Positions 48,661 through 61,361 of a stretch of 64,000 nt of DNA are shown here, one piece after another. The DNA is from Oreocharis arfaki (Eukaryota; Chordata; Aves; Passeriformes; Paramythiidae). Below the pieces are notes generated by a model. It ran no database searches, was not told the origin of the DNA, and saw only the letters and a list, made by a program, of their open reading frames with translations. The position numbers and the translations under genes were made by a program. Numbering within the stretch: the first letter of the stretch is position 1; every line of letters begins with the position of its first letter. The stretch is from positions 1 to 64,000 of the forward strand of contig VZRR01002303.1 in the NCBI GenBank assembly GCA_013398015.1, given 5' to 3'.

Positions 48661-48860
48661 AAACAGATTGTTCCTTTGTGGGGCTTTTTATCTGTAAGCC
48701 AATTGCATAATTAGAGTCCTGTGGCCATGAGCTCTTCCAGTCATTAAGAGGCAGCTATGAAAATTGCTCTGCATTAAAAAAGTATACAGGTTGTTCATAA
48801 TTCCTGGCTTCTCCCATTAGATTATTTTCATTATAAATAAGGAGTAATTCTTACTTGGAA
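48661..48860. promoter_or_regulatory. Candidate conserved noncoding element
   Basis: The block contains AGCCAATTGCATAATTAGAG, TTCCTTTGTGGGG (SOX-like TTTGTGG) and GTTCATAATTCC words, spaced densely and free of simple repeats. This is the texture of vertebrate developmental enhancers, but only alignment to other species can show conservation. Copy B of the 61-bp repeat begins right at its end. Confidence 0.25.
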
Positions 48861-48921
48861 TTCACTGTAAGTTCTACATGTGAAACAATTATTAAATAGA
48901 TTAAAATTTAGTGGCTTGACA
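48861..48921. repeat. 61-bp local repeat, copy B (likely source)
   Basis: It is 60 of 61 bases identical to 45774-45834. Its flanks (ACTTGGAA left, GTTAGGAA right) agree at only 5 of 8 positions, so there is no clear target duplication here, unlike copy A. This favours copy B as the original locus. Confidence 0.85.
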
Positions 48922-49342
48922 GTTAGGAAGTGCTTCAAGACTAATGTCGATGAGGTTCTAATACTAACTCTGCTCAAGAGATAGGCTTCAAATGACTAAA
49001 TCAAGCTTCTGATCAATAAAAAAAATACACATTTCTGTTAAATTATTAAATTTCACATCAGTAAATGTTACATAGTAATGTGAATTATTTTTGCAGAAAA
49101 AATATAGAACAATTATTTAAAGGAACTTTGAATTGATATCATGGTTTGTTCTGCTAAACACTAAATTCATTCAAGGCAGCTTTTAACAGTTCAATTATTT
49201 CAATATTTAAACTTATGCAGTAGCTTTTTGAAGACAACACTGCAATCTAAAGGATGTAGTAACATGTAGCCTTGTGATTGAAAGAGACAGACTATTGAAT
49301 TGAAAAACAAACCCTCCTATATCAATTTTATTTCTTTTGAAG

Positions 49343-49489
49343 CTAGACATTTGCTGGAGTGTCTGTCACATGATAATGTGTTTTCAAGAGATGTTGGCTT
49401 AACAAAGACTCTGGTGAGTCATGGAGCTACTCTCTTGAGAAAACACTTACTTCCTTTGACACCAAATGAGGCATCAAGTGATATCAGAG
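49343..49489 (+). other. Exon-like segment (unverified)
   Basis: A pyrimidine-rich acceptor (TTTTATTTCTTTTGAAG) precedes it and a good donor (CAGAG/GTAAGA) follows. The 147 bases have one frame fully open (phase: two leading bases, then 48 codons and one base), including RDVGLTKTLVSHGATLLRK. I do not recognise a protein. An alternative donor (CTG/GTGAGT) lies inside at about 49410. It could be a coding exon, a lncRNA exon or chance. Confidence 0.2.
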
Positions 49490-52400
49490 GTAAGATATGC
49501 TTCCAGCTTTGCTGCTAAATATTAATTCTCTCATCAGTACTTTATATATTATTCCTACAGTTGCTCTCTCTTCCACAAATAATCTCCATTCTTCCAAAAC
49601 TGCACCCTATTACTCTTTGCTTTTTCCCACTTGTGCTCTCTAGGTTGTGTTGTGTCATAAGTATTTCCCAGTTGAATGTCATTCTCTTCACTCAGTTGAC
49701 TTTGCTAATTGTGTATAGCTTTTTTGTCTAAATTTATTTTTACTTAAGGGTTTTAATTTACTGAGATAAAGTCTAGAGGATGACCAAAGAGATGTTGGTA
49801 TTGTAAAGGGTAGACCAGTTAAAAATCAAAGCATTGCTCTTAATTTTGGATTCCAGTCTTCCTGAATATAGTAAATTTATTTTGATATTATTTCTGATGA
49901 GCTTACATGTTCCATCATCCCATCTTTATTTTTGTACATGGAAATTATTTGATTGGTTTTGATAGCAGCACAGTTTTGGCAGCAACTTTCAATAACATTT
50001 GCAGTTTATCCTCTTTACAAGGAAGAATAAGAGAACTCTAATAATGATTGAGGTTATCCTGAGGCCAGCATCATAAAAATAAGTAGAAACTGTTTTCTAT
50101 TTTAATGTATTACTTTTAGTCTATTTCACAGGGCATGGATATACAGCTCACCTGGGCTCACAGTGTAAAGCTCCATTTTTCTTTTCTGTCACACCATGTG
50201 AGACAGCATAACTATTTCTTGTTATGTGTGTGAAGATACACAAATTTTGCAGGTGCTGTAGAGTGCTTCCCCCCATAAATGGTAATGATAGAGAAAAGAA
50301 TGGTCTTAATGAGAAAAGGCACCTGTATAGTAACGTATGTTATTTTTCAAATAGAAACTCAGTCTTTCAAAACAAAAATGTGCGTGGTCTCTGAAATCTA
50401 TCCTAGATGAAACTGTGCATAGCCATAGCCAAAGTATGTCAATCAATTCCTTGTCAGCTTTCATTTGAAAAAGAAATAAAATAGCAAGTATACAGAATGC
50501 GGATCAAATTGCTGGAAGCATGGAGATAGATCAATTATTCACCATTTATTACAAAATAGAATAGATCAACAGTTCATAAATATAATGTAAGATAAATACC
50601 TAAACCATGGTTATTAGACATGGATTTATTTCTGTCTTTATTACATTTTGCTTTTAGCAGAGACTTCCAGAAGAAAGAAGGTATTTTTATGTGAAAAATT
50701 TACCGGGGGAAAAATTTCTATTCCCTTTTCGGTTATTTCATGTACCTGAGATTTCACTCTTCCATAAAATTCCTCTGGGATAATGGAAATTTTTCCCATT
50801 GAATCACACAAATGTTTTCAAAGCCACTTCTGTATGAAATGTCATGCTCTGTAGTTCTGATGAGATACTTAAGAGGAATTGTGGCCACATTTTAAATCTC
50901 TGTCTTGAAGGAAGATAACAGTAAAAGTGAAGAAAGGATCATTATCTAGACCAACTGGCTGTTGAAATGTTCCTATGTATTTCTAATTTGCTGCAGGACT
51001 GAAAAAATAAAAATCACTGTTTCTTAAAGAAAGGAAACAGTGGTCCTGATACTCCAAGGGAAAGTTAATGTATGACTTATTTGTAAACAGATTGAGATGA
51101 TTTTACAGAGCCTTATCTGCTGATAAATCATCTGCCAGAGCGTGAGCTGCTGATAAGTTCCTCAGGTTAGAGAAAAATAGGCATGTACTATGATGGTAGT
51201 AGGGCAAGAGGAAATTGAACCCAGCTTTCATTTCTAAGGATTTTGCTTTCCGTATATAACTCTTGAAAAAACTGGTTGTTTCCTCTTGCTTGTCAGATGA
51301 GAATTTTTGTTGTGGATCATGTAGGAGTGTGATGCTGCACCTCTTAAAGCGAAATCCTCATTCCATGTGGGTGGTCCCTTTCCAAAGAGATTAAAGGTTG
51401 GAAGGCAAGGAAAGAATCCTAAACCCCTTCTTTCTAGAAGGTTTGCAAAGAAGTTCCTCGTGGCAGGCAAGCTGAAGCGAAATGGGCTCGCTCATAGACA
51501 GCAGGCAGGAAGGGCCATGCTGCCTCTGCTAGACACCAGAGCAGATCGTGGTGTGTAGAGTCTGTTGGGAGGTAGGCATGCTCCAGAGGCTACTGTAGAT
51601 CTGCTGATGACCTCTCCAGGGCCTGGACCAGCAAAAATGAGGCTGAAAGCCATCCTCCTGGCTGTCTCCTCCCTTGGCTGCAAGCTCTATGTTGCCACCT
51701 CTACAAGATGTGGTTGCAGAGGAGGTCTGAATTAACAACAACCATCTTTAACTAACTACACTGATTGAACAGGTCTGCACTTAAGTAGGTGCCTCTCTAG
51801 CTGAAGGGCAGGAGGTAGGATGCAGTCCATCAGGAAGTACCAAGACAAACAACATACACAAATTCCTAATGTGAGAATCTCCAAATGCTGTGTGAATCAC
51901 TCCATTAAACAGCTCTTCCTGAAGTCTCAGTTTATGTTGTAGTTTATGCTCTAAATAATTTTGAATCAGTTTGGAGATGAGACACCAAATTTGTATAGAA
52001 TTAAATTTCTCTGGCTTTGCTGAATCACATTAATCTGTCCAGTTCCTCCATTTTACTACTTAATCTGGGATTTAACCAATGCATACAAAGTATCATGGCT
52101 CAAAGGTAAAGCAGAATTTTAAAGCAATCAATCTGGCTACTAAGAACTCCAAGTGACAGTAGAATAGGAAAAAAAAACCCCATAAGTAACAGAGATTAAA
52201 GATTTTCTGAAATCTTTTTGAATAGACTGGATTATTATCTACAAAAGACAAATGTTTTGAACAGAATTGCAGACATATACTCTTCACAGATTTCAATGCT
52301 TCCTGAAATTGTAACCTCTGCCATTACCAGATCATCAGGATCTATGTTGGATGATGTCAGGATTGATTTTTCAGTGCTGATCTGAAATCTGTGCTAATGC

Positions 52401-53150
52401 TGCTTGTGGGGTTGAAGCAAAACCTGTCAGATAAGTATAGTGATGTTGTTTGCAACAACAGTTGGACACAAAAACAGATAATAAGTTTTGAAGAGAAGAA
52501 ATTACTGTATTTCTCAAATTTATTTCCCACAATTTATGATCAAGTTTGCAAATATCAAATAATGGAGTTATAAAAGGGACAGGTGATTGTCAAGTCCAGA
52601 AACTGTATTTGCCTTCATATTTGCATGGAGTTTTCCAGTGACAGAATCATTACAGTTTTTCAGAAGCTGTGATGCCAGGCAGAACTTCATGTGGAAATAC
52701 GACTTTTTAAAAAATATACTTGTTAAGCATTTCCTCTTCATATCTGATGCATGCCACAGTGGATGTCATAATATTTAAATGGTTGCTTACTGTTCAGAGT
52801 GTGTAAAATGCACACCTTGGGAATGTACTCAGTCACTTGTGCTAAAATGTGAAGCCAAGGGCAAAAGGCAAGATTGAGTTTCCAGGCTGAAGACTAAACT
52901 GATGGATGACGATAAAGATGGTGTTGGATACAGGCTCACAGCAACACTCTTACATCTTAAACAGATCTTTGTCAGGCACAAGATCTCACAGTCCCCATTG
53001 TAATAATAAAGCAGCATGCCTTCTGCTTTTTACACGCTTCTCTCTTTGAAGAACTATTTTTAGGAGGCAAGCCTTCTGACAGATTTGAAAAATTTTTATT
53101 ACTGAGTGTCCAGCACAAACAGTTCTCAAAATACTCAGAGAAGAGCAAAA

Positions 53151-53400
53151 AAAATCTATTAAAAAAGCACAGAGGCGCTTTCAGACCTCGTCAAGTGAGA
53201 TTAGTCAGTTTAGTGCGGCTGCATGGCTGCAGTCATTAATTGAGAGCCAAGGGAGATATATTCTACAGAGAGCAGAGCACTTTACAGCATATCTTGGATA
53301 AAACATCTCCTGGTCAGTATTAACTCCCAAGCCTTGTTAAACAGCATAATTGAAAGAAAAATGTCACATAATTTTGCTCCTAAATAATTGATGGCGGCTG
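53151..53400. promoter_or_regulatory. Candidate conserved noncoding element
   Basis: The block has GCATGGCTGCAGTCATTAATTGAGAG, GTGAGATTAGTCAGTTTAG, ATCTTGGATAAAAC and AATTGATGGCGGCTGAG words (homeodomain, AP-1-like and YY1-like cores), no simple repeats and no transposon landmarks. It has the feel of a developmental enhancer; conservation cannot be tested here. Confidence 0.28.
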
Positions 53401-56400
53401 AGCACTAGACAAAAGGCTTGGTTCTCCCTCCCCTCTTTAAGGCTCTCCAGGCCATGTCTGCAAAAACCTGCCTGCAGTCAATGGAATTTATGGGGATGTA
53501 AAAATATTGTAGCTGATCAGAGAAACAGGCTGAGTACATGCCTTCACAGCTTTTGTTTACTACACTATTCCTGTTCTTTTGAGTTTTCACAGCCCCGTTT
53601 TCTCTTGCTGAACAGACAGATATATTCAAGAGAGTTTAGGAAAATACCTTAAACTATAAAAACACTGCTGGCTTGTCTGTTGCACCTAAAGAAGCTTATG
53701 ACAGAGAGAAATCTGGGATCAACTTTTCTGTTTGCTAACAACAGAAGAGAAAATCCACTAAATCAGATTACAAGCAAAAAACACCAGAATTTTTCTTTTC
53801 TTGCATGAAAAACAGATGGATTTTAGAAATAAAGATCATAAATAGTTCTTTTCTTTACATAGGAATTTTGAAAGCAATTAATTTACCTACTTGGAAGTAA
53901 TTTCCTCTAATGCTAGGAGGACCTTTCTAACACTTTGGGTTCACAAAAACCCTTATACACAGTACGCAATTCATACATAGTTATGAAATTTTGCATAATG
54001 CATGTGACACTTCTTCATCCATTTTCATCTTTTTCTTTCTTGTGAATTGCAGTTGTTACATCTGTAGCAGTTTCCATAGTAACACTCAATTTTGGACTTT
54101 ACTAAAGGGTGGGAATGAGTAGCTTGAGAATGATTGACCAGGAAATGGGCTTAAAATGAAAAATTATAAAACATTTAGGGTCTATTAGGGGGGGAAAAGC
54201 CCAAAAACCACACAAGTGAAAAACTCTGAACCCTTTCCAGCCCCCTACAGTGTTAACCTAGCCTTCCAAAACTACTCCAAACAGCAGTTCTGAACACATA
54301 AAACATTAACACTGTGACCTGAGATTTGGCAGTTTGATGAGACAGTGGTTTCTGCTGTGAAGATTAGGGCACTATAACTTGGTCCCGTACTTGCTCCTCT
54401 AAAGGGTCCTGTGCTTTTTGCAATCATTCCACTTTCTCTCAGGAAGTGATCTTGCATCAGCAACATGTGTGCTGGAGTCACATGTGATAGCATGGCGGTG
54501 GTCTGGGCAGGCACTGGAGCATGATCTCAGTGCAGTGAGATTTAATAGTAATCACATGGCAGTTGCATGGGAAGAAAGTTAGTAAATTACAAGAATGCTT
54601 CCCCCCTGCCTGCTCCAAATTCAGTTTTAGGGACCAACATCTCCGTCTTAAAGCTGTGCCTACATGCATTTAACTAAAGCTCAAAAGAATAATCGGAGTA
54701 GGAACTAGTAGAAGTAGAAAGAGCCTGGAAGACAGAGAGTCTACCACGACTGCTGCACAAGCCTGCCCCATGGAGTGAATACTCTCTAGAAATAACTATT
54801 GCTAATAACTTCAAAGGGAAGGAAAATAGAGGAGAGAGCAGACATTTGGTGGTTTAGCAGCTAAAACTTTGAACCTTTCACCTCTGTATCCATGCTGAAA
54901 GCCCAGCTTGAAGTTCTCAGGAAAAGTATTTTCTACTTCAAAATGGAAAGACCTTACCATACATAATTGGAAGTGATTTAAGATAAGGAGTTAAAATAGT
55001 AGTTTTATGGGGTCATGACCTTTTAACCTCCACATTTTGTCATGGTGCTTTTTTACAGCTGGTGACATTTAGTCCAGGGAATAATTTGTCTTGACATGTT
55101 TTTGTTTTGCTTTGTGTTTGGTTTTGTACAAGCTTTTGGTTTTGCAGCAGTGGCACATAGATACTTCTTATAAGTGTTTGGATCCCCTAAATTTGATTAG
55201 TAGAAGGTTGATTATTTGTCTCATCTTCTGATTTATTGTAGTACATGAATTACAATGCAAGTCCATATCTAAAATCAGCATTACAAAGGCATGATTGGAA
55301 TTCCATAGAAGAAAATCCTCAAACAGACTAAGCAGAGAAGGGAGTTCGTACCTTCTAATGAATCTGGCTTGGTGGAGATGGACCCTGTAGTTGCTCCAGG
55401 CCACCCACAAGTCTTAATTTCATGCAATCACAGTAGATACCTGTGACAAGGCCGAAGCAAATCATGGAACTGAGCCTAAGGAAGAGTCTTTATTTCCTGC
55501 TATCATCCTTTTTGTGATACAATTGTTGCTGTATATGATGACTTGGCCTTGTCTCAAGTTGTGCAACTCTCTCACAGCTGGGTTTCTGCATAAGCCATGA
55601 AGACGCTTGGAAACTCACACACTATGCGTCTGCAAGTGGGAGCAGGGGCTGCAGTTCAGTTAACAAAGCCTTCACTTAAGCCTTCACCAGCCTTTCTGTT
55701 ATATGTAAAGATTAAAGAACATATTTGTGCATACATACATATCTACACATCTGTAAATAAAAGAGGGTTTAATGGTTTGAAAGACATTGCAGCCTTTTCT
55801 GATACGACTTTGGTAACCTTTCTCAGAAACACTATGATGAGAAAAGAAAAAGCATCTTGGAAAACAACTGATGAGGACTTTAGCCTTATGAATCATGATA
55901 ATTAAGGGAAGGCAGGAGAAAGAAAAAAAACCCAACCCAAACTCAGAAGAAAAGCGAAGTACAGCAGTATGACTAGTGAAAGAGTTAAGTGCTTTGCTTC
56001 ATGCAGCTTGGCAAATGGAAGAACACAAATCATTGCAAAGGAAAAAATGCTCTTGGAAGTCTCTGGAGACTGGCTTCACATGGCTAATTTACAACCACAT
56101 GCAGCATCTGTCACTTTTACAAATCAATGAGAGTGCCTACACTCTAATAGCACAGGTTCACTGGTAAAGGTTGCTGGTGTCGACCATACAGGATGAGACC
56201 TTTCAGGATGTCAGAAAAGAATGTCGGTGACGCACATTAACACCCACACACTCCTTTATGTCACTTCCAATTTACTTTATCTTAAATTGTCAGCTAGCAG
56301 AGCTCACTCTGATATTAATAACTGGAGGTTTGCATCCAAGCCAGGAAAAATAAACCCTGCTGATAGCTCCATGAGACATCTGGATTGCTCTAAGGAAAGC

Positions 56401-57987
56401 CAAAAGTGAAAGATAGAGCTCTTTGCTCTTCTTAGTAGAGTCTGCAATACTCAGAAAGGAAAAAGATGGTATGACTTATAGATGGCCCATGTGTAGTATA
56501 CAGAGAAACACTTGCATTTTGTCATTTTCTATAGATGCTGTTCAACAGGAGAGTGATTTCATTTTTTTACAGTACTAGAGTACAAAAGAAGATGTTAAAG
56601 CCACACACTGATGTAAAATGTTCCCATGAGCTAGACAAAGCTTCCCCAGCCCTGAGTTTATATTTCTCCATGGTATTACTAGGTATTTAGCACTCTTTCT
56701 CACTCCTTTCCCAGTCTTATTGGAGAGACTTAATGGTCTTGATTCACTTTTTTAATTCAGAGGGTGTAAGCTGAGCTGTGGGTCTTGATGACAGAAATAT
56801 TACTTGGGTAAACCAACAATGCCAAACTCGTCTCAGCCCAGCTAGCAGGCAGTTCCCCAGAGCACATGTCCATCACTGTTCTTTGCAAGCACAGCGCAGG
56901 ATCCCCAGCCAGCTGCTGAGGAGAAGTGCTGATGCAGCTGGTCCCCACAAGTATACTTTGCCAGGGTTACTCAGTGACATTGCAGCTTTCCATCAGGGGA
57001 AATCACAGAGGGCTTTACAGCACTTCCCAGGGTAATTGCAGCTTTCTTCTTTCATGTACTTAATCGGGTGAATAAAACCCAAAATTTTCTGTCTCTCTCA
57101 CCTAAGGAGGGGGAGATATTTATTTACAATTTTGACTGAATCTGCACATGAGGACCTTGCTTTTGCAGACAAAACTTTAGTATGTTCATTGGAAGGCTTA
57201 GAAAAGAATGTGTTCCCATTTGGAGGATTCTTAAACCTGCTCCTCATGGAATTTATAGGACTCATTCCACATGTGTTATTTTATTAACTGCATCTGCACC
57301 TCTTTGGTCATACTGTTTTCAAGATATAGCATCCTAGCAAGTTTTTTCTTTTTCCACTGGATCCTTTTTATGTCTCTGACGTTGTCTGCAAGTTCTATCT
57401 ATGCAGAAGGTAGAGCCTGCTCTTGTTTAGAATAGATTTCTGGGATTTCTTATAGCATATCGCTATGGCATCCCAGCTTTAAAATTTGGTCCCTTCCCCA
57501 GGATTTGCAGCACTGACTGTTATTCTGTGCTGATAACTAAAGTGATTAGGATCATAAGAATTAAGAATTATTATTTTCCTAATAATGTTTTGACATGGCT
57601 GCGTACACTGCACAGTGGATGCTAGATATTTTGGCCACATTCTCATTTAAACTCTCGGGAATTTTAAACTTAATAGAAGCACATGGGGTACAGACAGGAT
57701 TAAATAGCTCATAAGTGCAATAAAAATGGCACGGTTTCTGTTGTCCTGCATAGGTAGAAACTAGTGCTGCTGAATTAGCTGGGGTTGCTGTTTTCATTTA
57801 TCACCAATGATTTCCAGAAGGACAAAATGGTACTTAACCTGTGCAAGATACAAAGCTAGATACATAGGCTTAGCAGCTTTAGTGACAAATACTCAGCTTT
57901 TACTCAGTTGCTCCCAGTACCCAGCTGTCAATCGTTCAGGCCACGTTGACAGTCTCAGTTGTGCCTTACTGGCTTTGGTTCAAGTCT

Positions 57988-58236
57988 ATAAAAAACATGC
58001 TTCTTTCTTGTGGCTAAAGTGCAGAAACTGTCCTCGATTTTTTCTTCTCTTACACTTATATTAATTAAAATAAAAAACATGCTTCTTTCTTGTGGCTAAA
58101 GTGCAGAAACTGTCCTCGATTTTTTCTTCTCTTACACTTATATTAATTAAAATAAAAAACATGCTTCTTTCTTGTGGCTAAAGTGCAGAAACTGTCCTCG
58201 ATTTTTTCTTCTCTTGCACTTATATTAATTAAAATA
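57988..58236. repeat. 82-bp minisatellite, about three copies
   Basis: Units begin ATAAAAAACATGC at 57988, 58070 and 58152 and run through CTTGTGGCTAAAGTGCAGAA and CTGTCCTCGATTTTTTCTTC to TTAATTAAA. The copies are identical except for one A to G change in the third (TTACAC to TTGCAC). A few bases of a fourth unit follow. Such low divergence means recent expansion or an assembly duplication. It ends about 40 bp before the splice acceptor of the exon-like segment at 58278. Confidence 0.97.
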
Positions 58237-58277
58237 TGTTTGGGATAAAACATTCTTAAAAATATTTTATCTCACAG

Positions 58278-58372
58278 GAAATCAACACATCTGGTAAAAT
58301 CATGCTGAGCCACATTCTCACAGAGGAAACAAATACTGAAAGTAGCATAAAGACATTCAATGAAGTTCAGAG
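58278..58372 (+). other. Exon-like segment with strong donor (unverified)
   Basis: An acceptor (ATATTTTATCTCACAG) and a near-consensus donor (CAGAG/GTAAGTGC) bound 95 bases. Only one of three frames is open, and it is open throughout (31 codons plus two bases, containing MLSHILTEETNTESSIK). The composition is polar, not repeat-like. The protein is not recognised. Splicing directly to 61014 would give an immediate stop; splicing to 61362 would give nine further codons then a stop. It could equally be a lncRNA exon. Confidence 0.28.
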
Positions 58373-60877
58373 GTAAGTGCAGATTATCAATTTTAGCTAT
58401 TTCCCTGTCTCTATCCAGGAGATGCTGTGCACAGGTGTGATCCTGATATACTACATTGAAACCTATAAATTTCCTGAATTGTCAATAAGCAAAACTCTGA
58501 AACCACAGCAACAGCTGCTGAGGTCTGTAGAAATTTTGTTTAAAACCCATGAGTTTACACTGCAAACTCTCATTGATTTTTAATTCAATCAGCACTGCAA
58601 GGACTAGCAATGTTCCAAATGCCTCATATGGGACAAGTTGTTTTCTTGTGCTGTATAACCACCTTAGGCCAAAATAAGCTGCCCTTCAGACTACACTGTT
58701 CATACAAATAAAAAAAAATAAAAAGAAAAATTTAAAAATGGTCTTTTCAGACACAGACTTTTTGGGGTCAAGAATAACAGAGTTAAAATTACAAGACTTC
58801 TGTTTTATGTATTTTGATCAAAAATATATATATTTTTAAACTTAGGTGCCTAAGAAGAATGGGCATCATCTTTATTTCTCAGATCTCTTGACCAGAGAGA
58901 GTTTTACTTTATTGTTTTAGATCCAGTTCTCGCTGTTCTATATTTTTCCCTTAATTCAAAGCACTCCAAGGGCTTTTGGTTTTTTTTTTTATCCTTTCTT
59001 CCTTTTACAGTCTTTTTATGTTCTCTAGAGAATATAGGCAGTTAAATAACACCAGTTTTATCTGTGCATCATTCCTGCTCAGCATGATGCCACCGAAGAA
59101 AATAGAAGGAATAATCGACATTGGTCAAGGAGCTAAAGCCTGAACTTGATCCATAATCAAACAATACTTTCACAAGACTGAGGGAAGAGCAAGCACTGAT
59201 CTCTTTTACAAGACTTGTATCCATTTGAAAGCTTATGTTAATATTAGGATTTTTCCTGCCATCATTTTCAGCAAAATTTTAGAAGAAAAAGTGCTCTAAA
59301 TAAAGAAATTATTTTTTTCTTTATACAAATATAATACTTTTCCATTTGTTGACACAGAATTCTATGCCAGAAAAGTGAGAATACACTGAATTTCAAAGAA
59401 ATATTTGGACAAATAATGCAAGAATTGAACACCCTTTCTCCCCACTCCAAGGAGGCAGGAAACTGCCCAGAAGGGGTCTGCCCTGTTCAATTTTTCGAGG
59501 TGCTGTGGAAAAGAAGAGGTACAGATTGGCAAGGACTGGTAGAAAAGATGCTGCCCAGAAACCATATGCTCTTCAAGCATCCTTGGGACATTGGCATGGT
59601 TCCTGGAATAGCATGTCAGAGCAAAATAAATTCAAAACCAAAAATTAAACCCAAGAAACATACGCAACTGCTCTTACTCTTTGTGCTCAAGAAGATGGTC
59701 AATATTGATTTCTTGAATAGATCTCCTTGTATATGAAATTAATTCTCAGCACTACTGTTGTCATTCCAAACTTCCATTCTCTAATTTTGCATGCAAAGCA
59801 GAAATCAAAAGCCTAGTGCAAGCCCTGAATGCTCTCTCTGACTACAGGTGTAGACAACACCCACCTTGGAGATGGAGTTCCAATGAGGTCCTCTCATTGT
59901 AGCATTTGCTCAAGAAGTTTTGATTTTTCATTATTTTTTACCTAAATACTGCAAAAATGTAGTACCTAACGAAGCCCTACCAAACCAGATGACATTCAAT
60001 ACAACCTAGAAAAAAATGTGTCATCTCCATCTAGATTAAACAGATATTAAAAAAAGTATTTTTCCAAACCAATCAGCTAGCAAATGAAAATAGTGGAGTA
60101 TTTAAATGCTGATGTGCTTGAAATAGTTTTTCACTTAACTGAGGCGTAACCCCAGCCATTAACCAAGTAAACACAGTCACTCACTCGTTTCCCTACGATG
60201 ACCTCTAGCCTGTTATTGAAAAAATTGAGCATGAGGGTTCTGCATGGAGCATAGTAATTTATACATAGGTCTTCACGCTTCGTTGTATCCCAAGTTCTCC
60301 AAAAATGTCTCAGTCTGCAATATATTTACCTGTCATGTATCCATCCTAGTCCATATCTGCTATTTGGATCACATTTCTTTCAAACTTGTGAGTGAGTGAA
60401 AGACTAAATCGTATAAGCGGTCTTGCTCATTCTGCATTTATAAAGAAACACAAGGGAGTCTTCTGCCTCCTAATCCTGGTGGTTCATACCACTTGGCCAT
60501 TTGTTGACAGATTTTTTGAAGGTGACATATGCTAAGTGAATAAGGATTTCTGCCCATATAAAGCTGGGCAATACTTTCTATCTTGGCCATAAAAGCCTGT
60601 ACCATTCACTGACATAATAGACCTATGACGCACATAGCCAAAAACCCAACATCTTTTGCATATTAACTTCAGTTTTTTTGAGAAAAAAAATGGTTACATA
60701 GAAATTGTATAAAAATTTGGGGGGTTAAAAAAAATCACAATATTTCTCAACATTTTTAATCTTATTTGCAAGATTTGCACTTATTTAAAGTGTTTTTGGA
60801 AGCATGGACCCATACTCTATATCAATGGGGGGAAAGTTAGTTAAGAAAGCTCTAGGCTTGAACCCAAGACTCACTCC

Positions 60878-60901
60878 TTTCTTTTTTTTTTTTTTTTTTT
60901 T
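60878..60901. repeat. Poly-T tract
   Basis: It is about 20 T bases after CTCCTTTC, followed by AACTTCCAC. It could be the inverted tail of a retroposed copy, but no recognisable source sequence adjoins it. Confidence 0.9.
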
Positions 60902-61013
60902 AACTTCCACAATATTGAATTCTTCCAATGTATCAGAACATTTACATCCCTACTTTTCTTCTTTACTTGAAAAAATATTTACGTACGTATGTTTCCTTCA
61001 ACTTCCATTTCAG

Positions 61014-61050
61014 GTGATACTTGGATGTCACAAACATATTACTAAAGAAG
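61014..61050 (+). other. Exon-like mini-segment (unverified)
   Basis: A pyrimidine-rich acceptor (CCTTCAACTTCCATTTCAG) and a consensus donor (AAG/GTGAGT) border 37 bases. Only the frame VILGCHKHITKE is open, ending with one spare base. That phase matches the segment at 61362. A 37-nt exon is short but possible. Confidence 0.25.
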
Positions 61051-61361
61051 GTGAGTTACAGTGTATTCTTAATTTCCTGTACCTAGAAATCATGGTACTA
61101 ACTGGTGGTAGTGATTGTGCTGTTACTGCAATACTTGTGAAAAAGCACACTTTGGATAAAATCATACTGAATATTTTAGGAATACTGTACAGAACCTGAT
61201 TCCTTTGCTTTTTTCCCAACCCAAATTCTGTCATTTTTTCAACCCTAATGCACAACGGAGATGTTCATACATACCAAAGCAATGGTCTTTTTGATTCTGT
61301 AATGTAGAAAACATGAAAAAGAATTTCGGCCTCTGAGATTTTTTCTTTTTTCCTTCTGCAG

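Larger units (their letters stand above)
47816..57987. other. Unique AT-rich stretch with candidate conserved noncoding blocks
   Basis: No gene is established. Two blocks read like conserved noncoding DNA because they hold intact homeobox-type TAATTA/ATTGCATAATTAG cores and little simple sequence: 48661-48860 and 53151-53400. A GC-richer patch at 51360-51730 is unassigned. An exon-like segment lies at 49343-49489. Copy B of the 61-bp local repeat is at 48861-48921. Confidence 0.45.

Noticed and set aside
57988..58236. Repeat-spacer array resembling CRISPR
   Set aside because: The whole 82-bp unit is repeated with no variable spacers, and the setting is a vertebrate genome.
60878..60901. Inverted poly-A tail of a processed pseudogene
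   Set aside because: No recognisable mRNA-derived sequence or flanking duplication was found beside the T-run.
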